This document shows, one piece after another, positions 41,661 to 50,237 of a stretch of DNA of 64,000 bases. The DNA comes from Micromonospora coerulea (GTDB lineage Bacteria > Actinomycetota > Actinomycetes > Mycobacteriales > Micromonosporaceae): assembly GCF_016598485.1 (NCBI RefSeq), contig NZ_JAEMUW010000027.1, positions 1 through 64,000 of the forward strand, given 5' to 3'. Below the pieces are notes generated by a model, which had not been told where the DNA came from, ran no database searches, and saw only the letters and a list, made by a program, of their open reading frames with translations. Within the stretch, counting starts at the first letter, position 1. Each line of letters starts with the position of its first letter. Both the position numbers and the translations under genes were made by a program.

Positions 41661-42506
41661 TCAGCCGCCGATGCCGACGGCCTTCGCGCTCGCCGTCCAG
41701 AGCCGAGCGGCGAGCTGGGGGTCGGCCGCCTTGGGCAGCGGCCGCCGCGGCCGCCGGTCGTGGTAGTAGCCGCCGTCGATGAGCCGGGCCGGGTCCTGGT
41801 TGGCCAGCCAGACCAGCGTCTCCGCGCCCTTCTCCGGGCTGCGGAACGGCAGCAGCCGCATGCCGAGGGCGACCAGCCGGCTCTCGTTGCCGAACCGGGT
41901 CCGCACCACCCCGGGGTGGAACGAGTACGCCGGCACGTCCGGCCAGCGCCGGGCCGCCTCGGCGGTGAAGAGGATGTTCGCCTGCTTGCTGGTCCCGTAC
42001 GCCCGCATCGGGCGGTACCGGCGCAGCGCGGCGTTCAGGTCGTCCGGATCCAGCGCCCCGCTGCGGTGGGCGCCGGAGGCGGTCACCACCATCCGCCCGA
42101 TCCGGTCGCGGAGCAGGTTGCTGAGCAGGAACGGGGCCAGGTGGTTGGCCTGCATGCTGAGCTCGAACCCGTCGACCGTGGTCACCGGCTGGAGCACGAT
42201 CGCCCCGGCGTTGTCGGCCAGTACGTCGATCCGGTCGTACGCCTCGCGCAGCCGCTCGGCGAGCCCGCGGACGTCGTCGAGGACAGCGAAGTCGGCGCGG
42301 AACAGCTCCGGCCGTTCGCCGGAGAACTCGCGGAGCCGGTCCCCGGCCGATTGGAGCCGGGCGGGGTCGCGGCCGACCAGTACCACCCGGTCGCCCCGGC
42401 GCGCCAGGTCGACGGCGGCGGCCAGGCCGATGCCGGAGCTGGCACCGGTCACCACCACGGTCCGACGCTCAGTGAGATCTTCCACAGGTCCATTCACCCC
42501 GGTCAC
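41661..42506 (-). CDS. short-chain dehydrogenase/reductase (retinol-dehydrogenase-like)
   Basis: 281 residues. Cofactor motif VVTGASSGIGLAAA with LVGRDPARLQS (Arg favours NADPH), ADNAGA in place of NNAG, VVTASGAHRSG with the catalytic Ser, and YGTSKQANILF with the catalytic Tyr and Lys. SFHPGVVRTRFG follows. This is the extended classical group called retinol dehydrogenase-like, with real substrates unknown. Divergent from the malyl-CoA lyase gene. Confidence 0.88.
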   Translation of the reverse strand: MTGVNGPVEDLTERRTVVVTGASSGIGLAAAVDLARRGDRVVLVGRDPARLQSAGDRLREFSGERPELFRADFAVLDDVRGLAERLREAYDRIDVLADNAGAIVLQPVTTVDGFELSMQANHLAPFLLSNLLRDRIGRMVVTASGAHRSGALDPDDLNAALRRYRPMRAYGTSKQANILFTAEAARRWPDVPAYSFHPGVVRTRFGNESRLVALGMRLLPFRSPEKGAETLVWLANQDPARLIDGGYYHDRRPRRPLPKAADPQLAARLWTASAKAVGIGG

Positions 42507-42613
42507 GGCACGAGGTTACCGTGGCGTCACAACGCCCTTTGGGATCGTTAAGTTCTCGGCATTCATTTCAGGTGGCGTCGGCGTGCCCGCCGGACGCTGG
42601 AAGGAGCGCATCC

Positions 42614-43570
42614 ATGGCCGCTGTCGGTCGCCCCCGCCGGTCCTGCCTCGCGGTACCCGGCTCCAGCGTCAAGATGCTCGGCAAGGCCCAGGGCCTGCCG
42701 GCCGACCAGGTCTTCCTGGACCTGGAGGACGCGGTCGCCCCGCTGGCCAAGCCGGACGCCCGGAAGAACATCGTCGCCGCCCTGAACGAGGGCGACTGGG
42801 CCGGCAAGACCCGGGTGGTCCGGGTGAACGACCTGACCACCCCGTGGACCTACCGGGACGTCATCGAGGTGGTCGAGGGCGCCGGGGCGAACCTGGACTG
42901 CATCATGCTGCCGAAGGTGCAGAACGCCGCCCAGGTGCAGTGGCTGGACCTGACGCTGACCCAGATCGAGAAGACGCTCGGCCTCGAGGTCGGCCGGATC
43001 GGCGTCGAGGCGCAGATCGAGAACGCCGCCGGGCTGGTCAACGTCGCCGCCATCGCCGCCGCCTCGCCCCGGGTGGAGACCATCATCTTCGGGCCGGCCG
43101 ACTTCATGGCGTCGATCAACATGAAGTCGCTAGTGGTCGGCGCGCTGATCCCGGACTACCCGGGCGACCCGTACCACTACATCCTGATGCGGATCCTGAT
43201 GGCCGCCCGGATGCACGACAAGCAGGCCATCGACGGCCCGTTCCTGCAGATCCGGGACGTCGACGCGTTCCGCGAGGTGGCCAAGCGCTCGGCGGCGCTC
43301 GGCTTCGACGGCAAGTGGGTGCTGCACCCGGGCCAGATCGACGCGGCGAACGAGGTCTACCAGCCGGCCCAGGCCGACTACGACCACGCCGAGCTGATCC
43401 TCGACGCGTACCAGCACTACACCTCCGAGGCCGGCGGCAAGCTCGGCGCGGTGATGCTCGGCGACGAGATGATCGACGAGGCGTCCCGGAAGATGGCTCT
43501 GGTGATCGCCGCCAAGGGGCGCGCGGCGGGGATGACCCGTACGTCGACCTTCACCCCGCCGGCGGAGTGA
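42614..43570 (+). CDS. mcl: malyl-CoA / beta-methylmalyl-CoA lyase-like enzyme (HpcH/HpaI-CitE family)
   Basis: 318 residues from the ATG at 42614, preceded by GGAAGGAG. TIM-barrel with VFLDLEDAVAPLAKPDARKNI (acidic metal/substrate residues), RVNDLTTPWTYRDV, IMLPKV, GVEAQIENAAGL and FGPADFMASINM; C-terminal DGKWVLHPGQIDAANEVYQP closes over CoA. Length and motifs match the lyase of the ethylmalonyl-CoA pathway, which cleaves beta-methylmalyl-CoA to glyoxylate and propionyl-CoA, rather than the shorter CitE. A likely pathway partner, an acyl-CoA dehydrogenase, lies 2.2 kb away. Confidence 0.83.
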   Translation: MAAVGRPRRSCLAVPGSSVKMLGKAQGLPADQVFLDLEDAVAPLAKPDARKNIVAALNEGDWAGKTRVVRVNDLTTPWTYRDVIEVVEGAGANLDCIMLPKVQNAAQVQWLDLTLTQIEKTLGLEVGRIGVEAQIENAAGLVNVAAIAAASPRVETIIFGPADFMASINMKSLVVGALIPDYPGDPYHYILMRILMAARMHDKQAIDGPFLQIRDVDAFREVAKRSAALGFDGKWVLHPGQIDAANEVYQPAQADYDHAELILDAYQHYTSEAGGKLGAVMLGDEMIDEASRKMALVIAAKGRAAGMTRTSTFTPPAE

Positions 43571-43597
43571 ACGGACGCCGCCCGGTGCGGCACGGCG

Positions 43598-43627
43598 AGG
43601 GCCGTCCCGGTCGGCCGGGACGGCCCT
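43598..43627. terminator. hairpin between mcl and the DUF4190 gene
   Basis: Perfect 13-bp stem AGGGCCGTCCCGG / CCGGGACGGCCCT around TCGG, followed by TCC. Lies between convergent genes. Confidence 0.75.
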
Positions 43628-43633
43628 TCCGCG

Positions 43634-44143
43634 TCAGTAGCCGCTGCTGCTCGTCTCGCCGTTGGCGAACGCGATCACGATGATGACCACGTAGAAGGCG
43701 ATCAGCAGCGCCAGCAGGCCGGTGAGGATCCAGCCGACGATGATGGCAGCCTTGGCCATCCCCTCGCCCTGCTCGCCGGTCTCCCGGATCTGCTTGCGGG
43801 CGACGTGGCCGAGGATCGCGCCGACCGGCGCGGTGATGCAGGAGGCGATGCCGACCAGCGAGAGCACGAGCGCCACGATGGCCATGGTGTTGGTTCTCGC
43901 CGCGGCCGGGGGGTAGCCGTAGCCGGGGTAGGCCGGCGGCGGATAGCCGCCCATGGCGTACGGGTCGGCGGTGGGCTGCCCCGGCATTCCGGCGTACGGG
44001 TTGGCGGGCGCGTACGGGTCGGCGGAGGTCGGCTGGCTCGGGATCGGGCTGCCCATCGCGAGGGTCGGATCGGCCGGCGGGGTGGACTGCGGGCCGGGCG
44101 CGGACGGGTCATGCCAACCACCGGACGGCGGGGGATAGCTCAT
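43634..44143 (-). CDS. DUF4190 membrane protein, paralogue 1
   Basis: 169 residues from the ATG at 44143, nine bases after GGAG. Pro/Tyr/Gly-rich cytoplasmic N-terminus (YAPANPYAGMPGQPTADPYAMGGYPPP) followed by two membrane helices; the DUF4190 motif NTMAIVALVLSLVGIASCITAPVGAILGHVARKQIRETGEQGEGMAKAAIIVGWIL is clear in outline. A second copy lies at 45159-45590. Function of the family unknown; the Tyr-rich tail may mediate protein contacts. Confidence 0.8.
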   Translation of the reverse strand: MSYPPPSGGWHDPSAPGPQSTPPADPTLAMGSPIPSQPTSADPYAPANPYAGMPGQPTADPYAMGGYPPPAYPGYGYPPAAARTNTMAIVALVLSLVGIASCITAPVGAILGHVARKQIRETGEQGEGMAKAAIIVGWILTGLLALLIAFYVVIIVIAFANGETSSSGY

Positions 44144-44261
44144 CAGGGTCATCTCCGTTACATGCGGGTGCGCCGTCAGGGTAGCCAGGCGTACGCAAAA
44201 CGGAGCACCCCTTTCCGGGTGCCGCGTTGCCCGGAAGGTCCACAGCGGGCAGGATCGCGGC

Positions 44262-45152
44262 ATGGCAACTGACGCGCGTGGCGGTCGACCGAGACGGGAC
44301 GTGAGCCGTCCGGGCCTGGTCCGGCGCAGCCGTGGCACCGCCCCGGCGGACTCCGCCGACTCCGACCAGCCGGCACCGCTCGCCGAGCCGGTGACCATGC
44401 GCCTCGACGGCCGGGTCGCCCTGGTCACCGGGGCGGGCAGTCCGGACGGCATCGGGTACGCCACCGCCCGCCGGCTGGCCGACCTGGGCGCCCGGGTGGC
44501 GATCGTCTCCACCACCCGGCGGATCCACGAGCGTGCCGGCGAGCTGGGCGTGACCGGCTTCGTGGCCGACCTGACCGACGAGTCGGAGGTGGGCGCGCTC
44601 GCCGACGCGGTGGCCGAGCAGCTCGGCGACGTCGAGGTGCTGGTCAACAACGCCGGCCTGGCCAGCCGGGCCAGCCCGGAGGTGCTGCGGCCGGTGGCCC
44701 AGCTCAGCTACGACGAGTGGCGTGGCGAGATCGACCGGAACCTGACCACCGCGTTCCTGTGCAGCCGGGCGTTCATCAGCGGGATGGCCGAGCGCGGCTG
44801 GGGCCGGATCGTCAACCTGGCGGCCACCTCCGGCGCGGTCAACGCGCTGCCCACCGAGGCCGCGTACGCGGCGGCGAAGGCCGGCGTGGTCGGGCTGACC
44901 CGGGCGCTGGCGATGGAGATGATCGCCGACGGGGTGACCGTCAACGCGGTCGCGCCCGGCACCATCTACACGGCGGCCTCGACCATGGCCGAGATCAAGC
45001 AGGGGCTGGGCACCCCGGTCGGACGACCGGGCACACCGGACGAGGTGGCGGCGGCGATCGCCTTCCTCTGCTCGCCGGCCGCCTCCTACATCACCGGGCA
45101 GATGCTGGTGGTGGACGGCGGCAACAGCGTCCGGGAGGCGCAGTTCCGCTGA
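44262..45152 (+). CDS. short-chain dehydrogenase/reductase with extended N-terminus
   Basis: 296 residues from the ATG at 44262 (AGGA seven bases upstream). Residues 1-45 are a polar, probably disordered extension (ATDARGGRPRRDVSRPG); the enzyme proper starts near Met46 (44397). Cofactor motif TGAGSPDGIGYATAR, VNNAG, catalytic Ser in LAATSGAVN and YAAAKAG with Tyr and Lys, and ITGQMLVVDGGNSV at the end. This resembles FabG-like 3-oxoacyl reductases. Flanked on both sides by DUF4190 genes on the opposite strand. Confidence 0.85.
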   Translation: MATDARGGRPRRDVSRPGLVRRSRGTAPADSADSDQPAPLAEPVTMRLDGRVALVTGAGSPDGIGYATARRLADLGARVAIVSTTRRIHERAGELGVTGFVADLTDESEVGALADAVAEQLGDVEVLVNNAGLASRASPEVLRPVAQLSYDEWRGEIDRNLTTAFLCSRAFISGMAERGWGRIVNLAATSGAVNALPTEAAYAAAKAGVVGLTRALAMEMIADGVTVNAVAPGTIYTAASTMAEIKQGLGTPVGRPGTPDEVAAAIAFLCSPAASYITGQMLVVDGGNSVREAQFR

Positions 45153-45158
45153 GGGCGG

Positions 45159-45590
45159 TCAGTTGTAGGAGCCGCCGTTGTCGGAGTTCGCCCAGAAGGC
45201 CAGGGCGATCCACCCGCAGCAGACGAGCAGCCCGAGCACGGTGAAGAGGTAGCTGAGCACCAGTCCCCAGGTGGCGAGCTGGCCGCCCTCCTCGCCGGTG
45301 CGCTGGATCTGCCGCTTGGCCAGATGGCCGAGGACGATCCCGGCCGGGGGGAAGATGAAGGCGAAGACCAGCGACAGGACCGCCATCACGTTGGTGCCGC
45401 CGCCGCCCTCGCCCGGCGTCGGGCCGTACTGGCCGTAGGGCGGCTGCGGGGCGTACGGCGGTTGCTGCCCCCACTGCGACTGGTGGCCCGGCTGCTGCCC
45501 GTACGGCTCGCCGTAGGAGGGCTGGCCGTAGGCCGGTGGCTCGTAGGGCGACGGCGGCTGGTCCGGCTCACCGGGTGGTGGTTGGGTCAC
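45159..45590 (-). CDS. DUF4190 membrane protein, paralogue 2
   Basis: 143 residues. Same layout as 43634-44143: Pro/Tyr/Gln-rich N-terminus (YGQPSYGEPYGQQPGHQ) and two helices with NVMAVLSLVFAFIFPPAGIVLGHLAKRQIQRTGEEGGQLATWGLVLSYLF. The helices are similar to paralogue 1, the tail is not. Divergent from the acyl-CoA dehydrogenase gene; convergent with the SDR gene (six-base gap). Confidence 0.8.
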   Translation of the reverse strand: MTQPPPGEPDQPPSPYEPPAYGQPSYGEPYGQQPGHQSQWGQQPPYAPQPPYGQYGPTPGEGGGGTNVMAVLSLVFAFIFPPAGIVLGHLAKRQIQRTGEEGGQLATWGLVLSYLFTVLGLLVCCGWIALAFWANSDNGGSYN

Positions 45591-45715
45591 GCCTGCTCGC
45601 CCCCTCCATCGCAGCTCAACGGCCTGCTCTCTTGCGGACGCTACCCGTAGCGGTGAACCTTTTCACAGCGGTTGTGTGGACTGGTCACCTTGGCCTCGCC
45701 CGTCGCGGGACCGAT

Positions 45716-45733
45716 ACTGACCGAGCGTTCAGT
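45716..45733. promoter_or_regulatory. candidate TetR-type operator upstream of the acyl-CoA dehydrogenase
   Basis: ACTGA-N8-TCAGT (ACTGACCGAGCGTTCAGT) is an inverted repeat 38 bases before the ATG at 45771. Sequence and place are like sites of TetR-family regulators of acyl-CoA metabolism. No TetR gene is in the neighbourhood. Confidence 0.45.
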
Positions 45734-45770
45734 TACCCACGAGTAATGCGCCGATCCCCCGGAGGCTGAG

Positions 45771-46967
45771 ATGGCTCGACTCGCCCAGACGCCCGGCCTG
45801 ACCGATGTGCAGCGGTCGATCCTGGAAACCGTCCGGGAGTTCGCCGACAAGGAGATCATTCCGCACGCCCAGCGGCTGGAGCACGCCGACGAGTACCCCA
45901 CCGACATCCTCGACGGGATGCGCGAGATGGGCCTGTTCGGCCTGACCATCGACGAGGAGTACGGCGGGCTCGGCGAGTCCCTGCTGACGTACGCCCTGGT
46001 GGTCGAGGAGCTGTCGCGGGGCTGGATGTCGATCTCCGGCATCGTCAACACCCACTTCATCGTGGCGTACCTGATCTCCCAGCACGGCTCTGCGGAGCAG
46101 AAGGCCCGGCTGCTGCCGAAGATGGCCACCGGGGAGGTGCGCGGCGCCTTCTCGATGTCCGAGCCGGAGACCGGCTCCGACGTCTCGGCGATCAAGTCCA
46201 GGGCGGTCCGCGACGGCGACCGGTTCGTCCTCAACGGCCAGAAGATGTGGCTGACCAACGGTGCGTACTCCTCGGTGGTCGCCACCCTGGTCAAGACCGA
46301 CACCGGCGCCGACTCCGTCTACGGCAACATGAGTACGTTCCTGCTGGAGAAGGAGCCCGGTTTCGGCGAGACCGCCCCCGGCCTCACCATCCCCGGCAAG
46401 ATCGACAAGATGGGCTACAAGGGCGTCGAGACCACCGAGATGGTGCTCGACGGGGTGAGCGTCCCCGACTCGGCGGTCCTCGGCGGCGCCGACCAGGTCG
46501 GCCGCGGCTTCTACCAGATGATGGACGGCATCGAGGTGGGCCGGGTCAACGTGGCCGCGCGCGCCTGCGGCATCTCCATCCGCGCCTTCGAGTTGGCCGT
46601 GGCGTACGCCCAACAGCGCCGCACCTTCGGCCAGCCGCTCGCCAAGCACCAGGCCATCGCGTTCAAGCTCGCCGAGATGGGTACCAAGATCGAAGCCGCG
46701 CACGCCCTCATGGTGAACGCCGCCCGGCTCAAGGACGCCGGCCAGCGCAACGACGTCGAGGCCGGCATGGCCAAGCTGCTCGCCTCCGAGTACTGCGCCG
46801 AGGTCGTCCAGGAGGCGTTCCGCATCCACGGCGGCTACGGCTACTCCAAGGAGTACGAGATCGAGCGGCTGATGCGGGAGGCCCCGTTCCTGCTCATCGG
46901 CGAGGGCACCTCGGAGATCCAGAAGACCATCATCTCCCGGGGCCTGCTCAAGGAGTACAAGCTCTGA
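45771..46967 (+). CDS. mcd: acyl-CoA dehydrogenase, ethylmalonyl-CoA-pathway type
   Basis: 398 residues, ATG five bases after GGAGG. Flavin/acyl-CoA motifs: FSMSEPETGSDVSAIKS, WLTNG, the catalytic Glu region in the C-terminal FRIHGGYGYSKEYEIERLMREAPFLLIGEGTSEIQ. Length and text are close to the dehydrogenase found beside ethylmalonyl-CoA mutase and crotonyl-CoA carboxylase in Streptomyces, which would be the methylsuccinyl-CoA dehydrogenase step; this is from memory. Together with mcl (42614) and the MaoC hydratase (54276) it covers the lower half of the pathway. Other short-chain substrates cannot be excluded. Confidence 0.8.
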   Translation: MARLAQTPGLTDVQRSILETVREFADKEIIPHAQRLEHADEYPTDILDGMREMGLFGLTIDEEYGGLGESLLTYALVVEELSRGWMSISGIVNTHFIVAYLISQHGSAEQKARLLPKMATGEVRGAFSMSEPETGSDVSAIKSRAVRDGDRFVLNGQKMWLTNGAYSSVVATLVKTDTGADSVYGNMSTFLLEKEPGFGETAPGLTIPGKIDKMGYKGVETTEMVLDGVSVPDSAVLGGADQVGRGFYQMMDGIEVGRVNVAARACGISIRAFELAVAYAQQRRTFGQPLAKHQAIAFKLAEMGTKIEAAHALMVNAARLKDAGQRNDVEAGMAKLLASEYCAEVVQEAFRIHGGYGYSKEYEIERLMREAPFLLIGEGTSEIQKTIISRGLLKEYKL

Positions 46968-46980
46968 TCCGGTGCGCCGG

Positions 46981-47766
46981 TCACCCGCCGGCCGGCGCGA
47001 CGGCCGGCTCCGGCGCGGTGACCGGCAGCCCCACCGCCAGCGCCGCCGGCCGACAGCGGAAGTGCTCGATCGCGGCGAGCAGCCGCTCGTCGGAGACGGC
47101 CACCCCGCGGCCGCCCACCACTGGAGCCGGCGCCAACGACCCGCGGACGATCAGGCGCAGCCGGACGCCGTCCACCCGGCCGTCCACCACGGCCAGGCGC
47201 GCGCGGTCGATGTTCGACCACGGGTAGTGCCGGTCCCGGTGCCGGACCCCGCTCGCGGTCAGCGCCAGCCGGCCGGTGAACCGCGCCTCGCCGTAGGCGA
47301 CCCGACCCAGCACCGCCGCGACGCCGACCAGCAGCACGGCCCGGGCGTTCCGGGCCCACCCCGGCTCGTCGGGGAGCAGCGAGATCGCCCCGAGCGCCAC
47401 CGGCACCGCCCAGGCCAGTTCCGTCAGCAGCACCACCCAGCCCGCCAGCGACCGCCGCGCCACCAGGCCGCTCTCCACGGCGTACCGGCCGACCACCTGA
47501 GGGCGCCAGACCAACCGGGCCGACCGCCGGGGCCACCAGCGCTGCTCCGCCAGCCGCAGCCCGGTCGCCAACCAGACGACCAACTGCACGTCGTCCACGT
47601 CGAACTCCGGGCCGCGCAGCAGCACCGCGGCGGCCGCGGCGAAGACCACCGCCGCCACCGCCAGCGCCAGCAGCCGCCGGCCCTGGAGGCCACCGCCGGA
47701 GACATACGCGGCCGCGCCGGCCGGCCCCGAGTCGGACACGGCCGTAGGGTACGGCGGATCCGCCAC
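46981..47766 (-). CDS. membrane protein with PH-like domain, function unknown
   Basis: 261 residues. Four hydrophobic segments in the first 155 residues (RLLALAVAAVVFAAAAAVLL; VQLVVWLATGL; GWVVLLTELAWAVPVALGAISLL; AVLLVGVAAVLG), then a beta-rich part FTGRLALTASGVRHRDRHYPWSNIDRARL resembling bacterial PH domains, and a Pro/Ala tail. Convergent with the acyl-CoA dehydrogenase; divergent from the CxDxxC-repeat protein. Confidence 0.65.
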   Translation of the reverse strand: MADPPYPTAVSDSGPAGAAAYVSGGGLQGRRLLALAVAAVVFAAAAAVLLRGPEFDVDDVQLVVWLATGLRLAEQRWWPRRSARLVWRPQVVGRYAVESGLVARRSLAGWVVLLTELAWAVPVALGAISLLPDEPGWARNARAVLLVGVAAVLGRVAYGEARFTGRLALTASGVRHRDRHYPWSNIDRARLAVVDGRVDGVRLRLIVRGSLAPAPVVGGRGVAVSDERLLAAIEHFRCRPAALAVGLPVTAPEPAVAPAGG

Positions 47767-47822
47767 CGCCGTCGTCCCCGGCGGGGCAGCGACAGAGCCG
47801 CCCCGGCCGTACCGTACGCCCG

Positions 47823-49685
47823 GTGCCCACCCCGCCCCGCCGCTCCGTCTTCCCGCACCTGCTGCTGGTGCTCGGGCCGCTCGCGCTGCTCCAGACCCTC
47901 TGGCGGCTGGTGCCGTTCCCCGATGTCGACCCGCCGAGGGTGATCAACGGCGTGCTCGTCCTGTCGCCCGCCGGGTGGCTGGAGACCGCGGTCGTCGCCG
48001 TCGCGTGGACCTGGGCGGTGACCGCAGCGGTGGCCGCCGTGGGCGGCGCCGACCGTCCGGTGCGACGGGCCTTCCGGCTGCTGCCCACGGTCGGCGGCGC
48101 GCTGGCCGCCGGTGTCGCGGCGGTGCTGGTCGCCCTCCTGCTGACCGGGCTTCTCCTGCCGGCCGTCCTGGAGCTGATCTGGGGTGTCGTCGTGCTGCTC
48201 GCCGTGCCGCTGACCCTGCTCCTCGTCCGGCTCGCCCTCGTGCTGCCGATCGCGGTCTTCGAGGACCTGCGCGGGATGGCTGCCCTCCGGGCGGCATTCT
48301 CGGGGGTGGGCCGGCACATGGTCCGCATCGCGATCCTGCTCCTGGTCGGGGTGCTCGGCCCGGCGGTGCTCACCGGTTGGGCGTGGGCCGAGGCCGGGTC
48401 GCTGGTGACGGGAAGCCTGCCCGGCCTGGGGCTGTGGCTGGTGCGGGACCTGGTCCTGGTTTTGCTGGCAGCGCTCCAGGCGGGGACGTTCGTGCTGGCG
48501 TACCGGAATCTTCCCCAGCCGCGGCCGGTGCTGGCGCCGTCGGCGGTGGGCGACCGGGTGCGGCCGACGGGTTGGGCGGCGCTGGTGCTCGGCCTCGTCG
48601 CCCTGCTGCTGCCCACGCTCCTGGCAGGTGCCGGGGTGGCGGCGCGGCGGCTGCCGGAGCTTTCCGTCCAGCCGGCGCAGTACGGCAGTCTGGCCGCCCT
48701 CGCCTGGCCGGCTGGCCGGCACCCCGTCCTGGTCAGCCAGTCCGCGATCCACGACTGCACCGACGACACCTGCCGCACGTCGCGGCGGACGGAGCTGCCC
48801 TTCTCGCTGCTGGACGCCGAGGGCACCGCGATCGCCGCCGACGGCTCGGTGTACGCGCTGACCGTCGACCGGCTGGCCTACTGCGACCCGCAGCGCACCT
48901 GCCGCCGGGCCCGCGGCCCGCTCCCGGCCTTCGGCTCCGAGCGGGTGGCCGCCCTGGCCCTCGCCCCCGACGGTCAGCTCCTCATCGCGGTCGCCGAGTC
49001 CCGCAGCGATTCGGCACGACGGCTGGGGCCGTCGCGGCAGGGGGACATGGGGTTGCGTCTCATCCGCTGCCGCGACCTCGACTGCGCGGCCCCGGCCGTC
49101 ACCCGGCTCGGGGTGGTCCGGGTTCAGTTCGGCTACGAGCCCACCGGCTACTACCGCCAGCTGTCCGTCGGCGTGGACCGGAACGGCCGGCCGGTGGTCG
49201 CCTACCGTCCGCGAGGCGGTTCCATGGTCTGGGTGGCGCGCTGCGACACGCTGGCCTGCGGCGCCGCTCAGCTCGCGCTTCAGGCCAACCCGGCACCGCC
49301 CGGCCTGCCCACCGAGGACGAGCTGGCACCCCTGCACTTCGACCGCCTCGTGCACCCCTGCGGCCGGTGCACCGACGACCTGAGCGGCACCGTCGACCGG
49401 CCCGGCGGCGGCGTCTACGGCGTGACGATCCGTGCCGGCCGGCCCGGCGTGGCGCTGTACGTCGGCGAGAAGCCGTCGGTGCCGCATCGCCTCGTGCTCT
49501 GGACCTGCGCCGACTACCGATGCCGGTCGCCCCGAGAGGTGCCCCTGGTCGAGGTGCCGGACGTGTCCAGCGCCCGCCCCGGCCCGCAGCTGGGCGATGC
49601 CTTCCGGCTGGCGGCGAACCCGGACGGTCGGGTGATCGTGGTCCGGGAACTGGCGCCGGACGAGGTCATCACCGTCCGGCCCTGA
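47823..49685 (+). CDS. polytopic membrane protein with extracytoplasmic CxDxxC-repeat propeller-like domain
   Basis: 620 residues, GTG start. Residues 1 to about 285 hold about seven membrane helices (HLLLVLGPLALLQTLWRLV; LETAVVAVAWTWAVTAAVAAV; LVALLLTGLLLPAVLELIWGVVVLLAVP; others). The rest is a soluble beta-rich domain with recurrent Cys pairs: CTDDTC, CDPQRTC, CRDLDC, CDTLAC, CGRC and CADYRC, each after a hydrophobic strand (for example LIRC, WVARC, VLWTC), and with VAALALAPDGQLLIAVAES-type propeller strands in between. Probably a disulfide-stapled beta-propeller. I know no described family with this layout. Confidence 0.75.
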   Translation: MPTPPRRSVFPHLLLVLGPLALLQTLWRLVPFPDVDPPRVINGVLVLSPAGWLETAVVAVAWTWAVTAAVAAVGGADRPVRRAFRLLPTVGGALAAGVAAVLVALLLTGLLLPAVLELIWGVVVLLAVPLTLLLVRLALVLPIAVFEDLRGMAALRAAFSGVGRHMVRIAILLLVGVLGPAVLTGWAWAEAGSLVTGSLPGLGLWLVRDLVLVLLAALQAGTFVLAYRNLPQPRPVLAPSAVGDRVRPTGWAALVLGLVALLLPTLLAGAGVAARRLPELSVQPAQYGSLAALAWPAGRHPVLVSQSAIHDCTDDTCRTSRRTELPFSLLDAEGTAIAADGSVYALTVDRLAYCDPQRTCRRARGPLPAFGSERVAALALAPDGQLLIAVAESRSDSARRLGPSRQGDMGLRLIRCRDLDCAAPAVTRLGVVRVQFGYEPTGYYRQLSVGVDRNGRPVVAYRPRGGSMVWVARCDTLACGAAQLALQANPAPPGLPTEDELAPLHFDRLVHPCGRCTDDLSGTVDRPGGGVYGVTIRAGRPGVALYVGEKPSVPHRLVLWTCADYRCRSPREVPLVEVPDVSSARPGPQLGDAFRLAANPDGRVIVVRELAPDEVITVRP

Positions 49686-49764
49686 GTCGGGCCTGCCGGC
49701 GCTGATGTGCAGGATCGTCCCGTCGTCGCCGCACCGTTCGGCCCGCCACCGCGGGCTGGTCGGC

Positions 49765-50172
49765 TCAGCCGAGCCGGCTCAGACCCCCCGTGGCCCGTTC
49801 CACGGCGAGGCAGCGGTCCTCGACGTAGTCGATGCCGGCCTCCTCCGCGATCCGCCGCGCCTCGGTCGAGAAGATCCCGAGCTGCAACCACACCGCCGGC
49901 GCGCCGATCGCCACCGCCTGCCGGACCACGTCCACGGCGTCCCGCGCGGGCCGGAACACGTCGACCAGGTCGACCGGGTGCGGGATGTCGGCCAGCGACG
50001 GGTACGCCTTCTCGCCGAAGAGCTCGTCCACCGTCGGGTTCACCGGGATGATCCGCCAGCCGTATCGCTGCATCTGCAACGGCACGCTGTGTGCGGCCTT
50101 GCTCGGGTCGCGGGACGCGCCCACGACGGCGATTACGGCGGAGTCGGCGAGGATCTGCTGTGCTGAGCGCAT
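49765..50172 (-). CDS. CoA-binding (YccU-type) Rossmann protein
   Basis: 135 residues from the ATG at 50172 (MRSAQQILADSAVIAVVGAS). Nucleotide motif VVGASRDPSKAAHSVP and GWRIIPVNPT, then VDLVDVFRPARDAVDVVRQAVAIGAPAVWLQLGI match the CoA_binding fold of succinyl-CoA synthetase alpha; YccU proteins are stand-alone versions with unknown role. Confidence 0.88.
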   Translation of the reverse strand: MRSAQQILADSAVIAVVGASRDPSKAAHSVPLQMQRYGWRIIPVNPTVDELFGEKAYPSLADIPHPVDLVDVFRPARDAVDVVRQAVAIGAPAVWLQLGIFSTEARRIAEEAGIDYVEDRCLAVERATGGLSRLG

Positions 50173-50237
50173 CAACCGAGGGTAGCTCCGCCGCTCGGTC
50201 CACGCCCTCACCGTGGGCGATGACGTGCGGCGACGGC

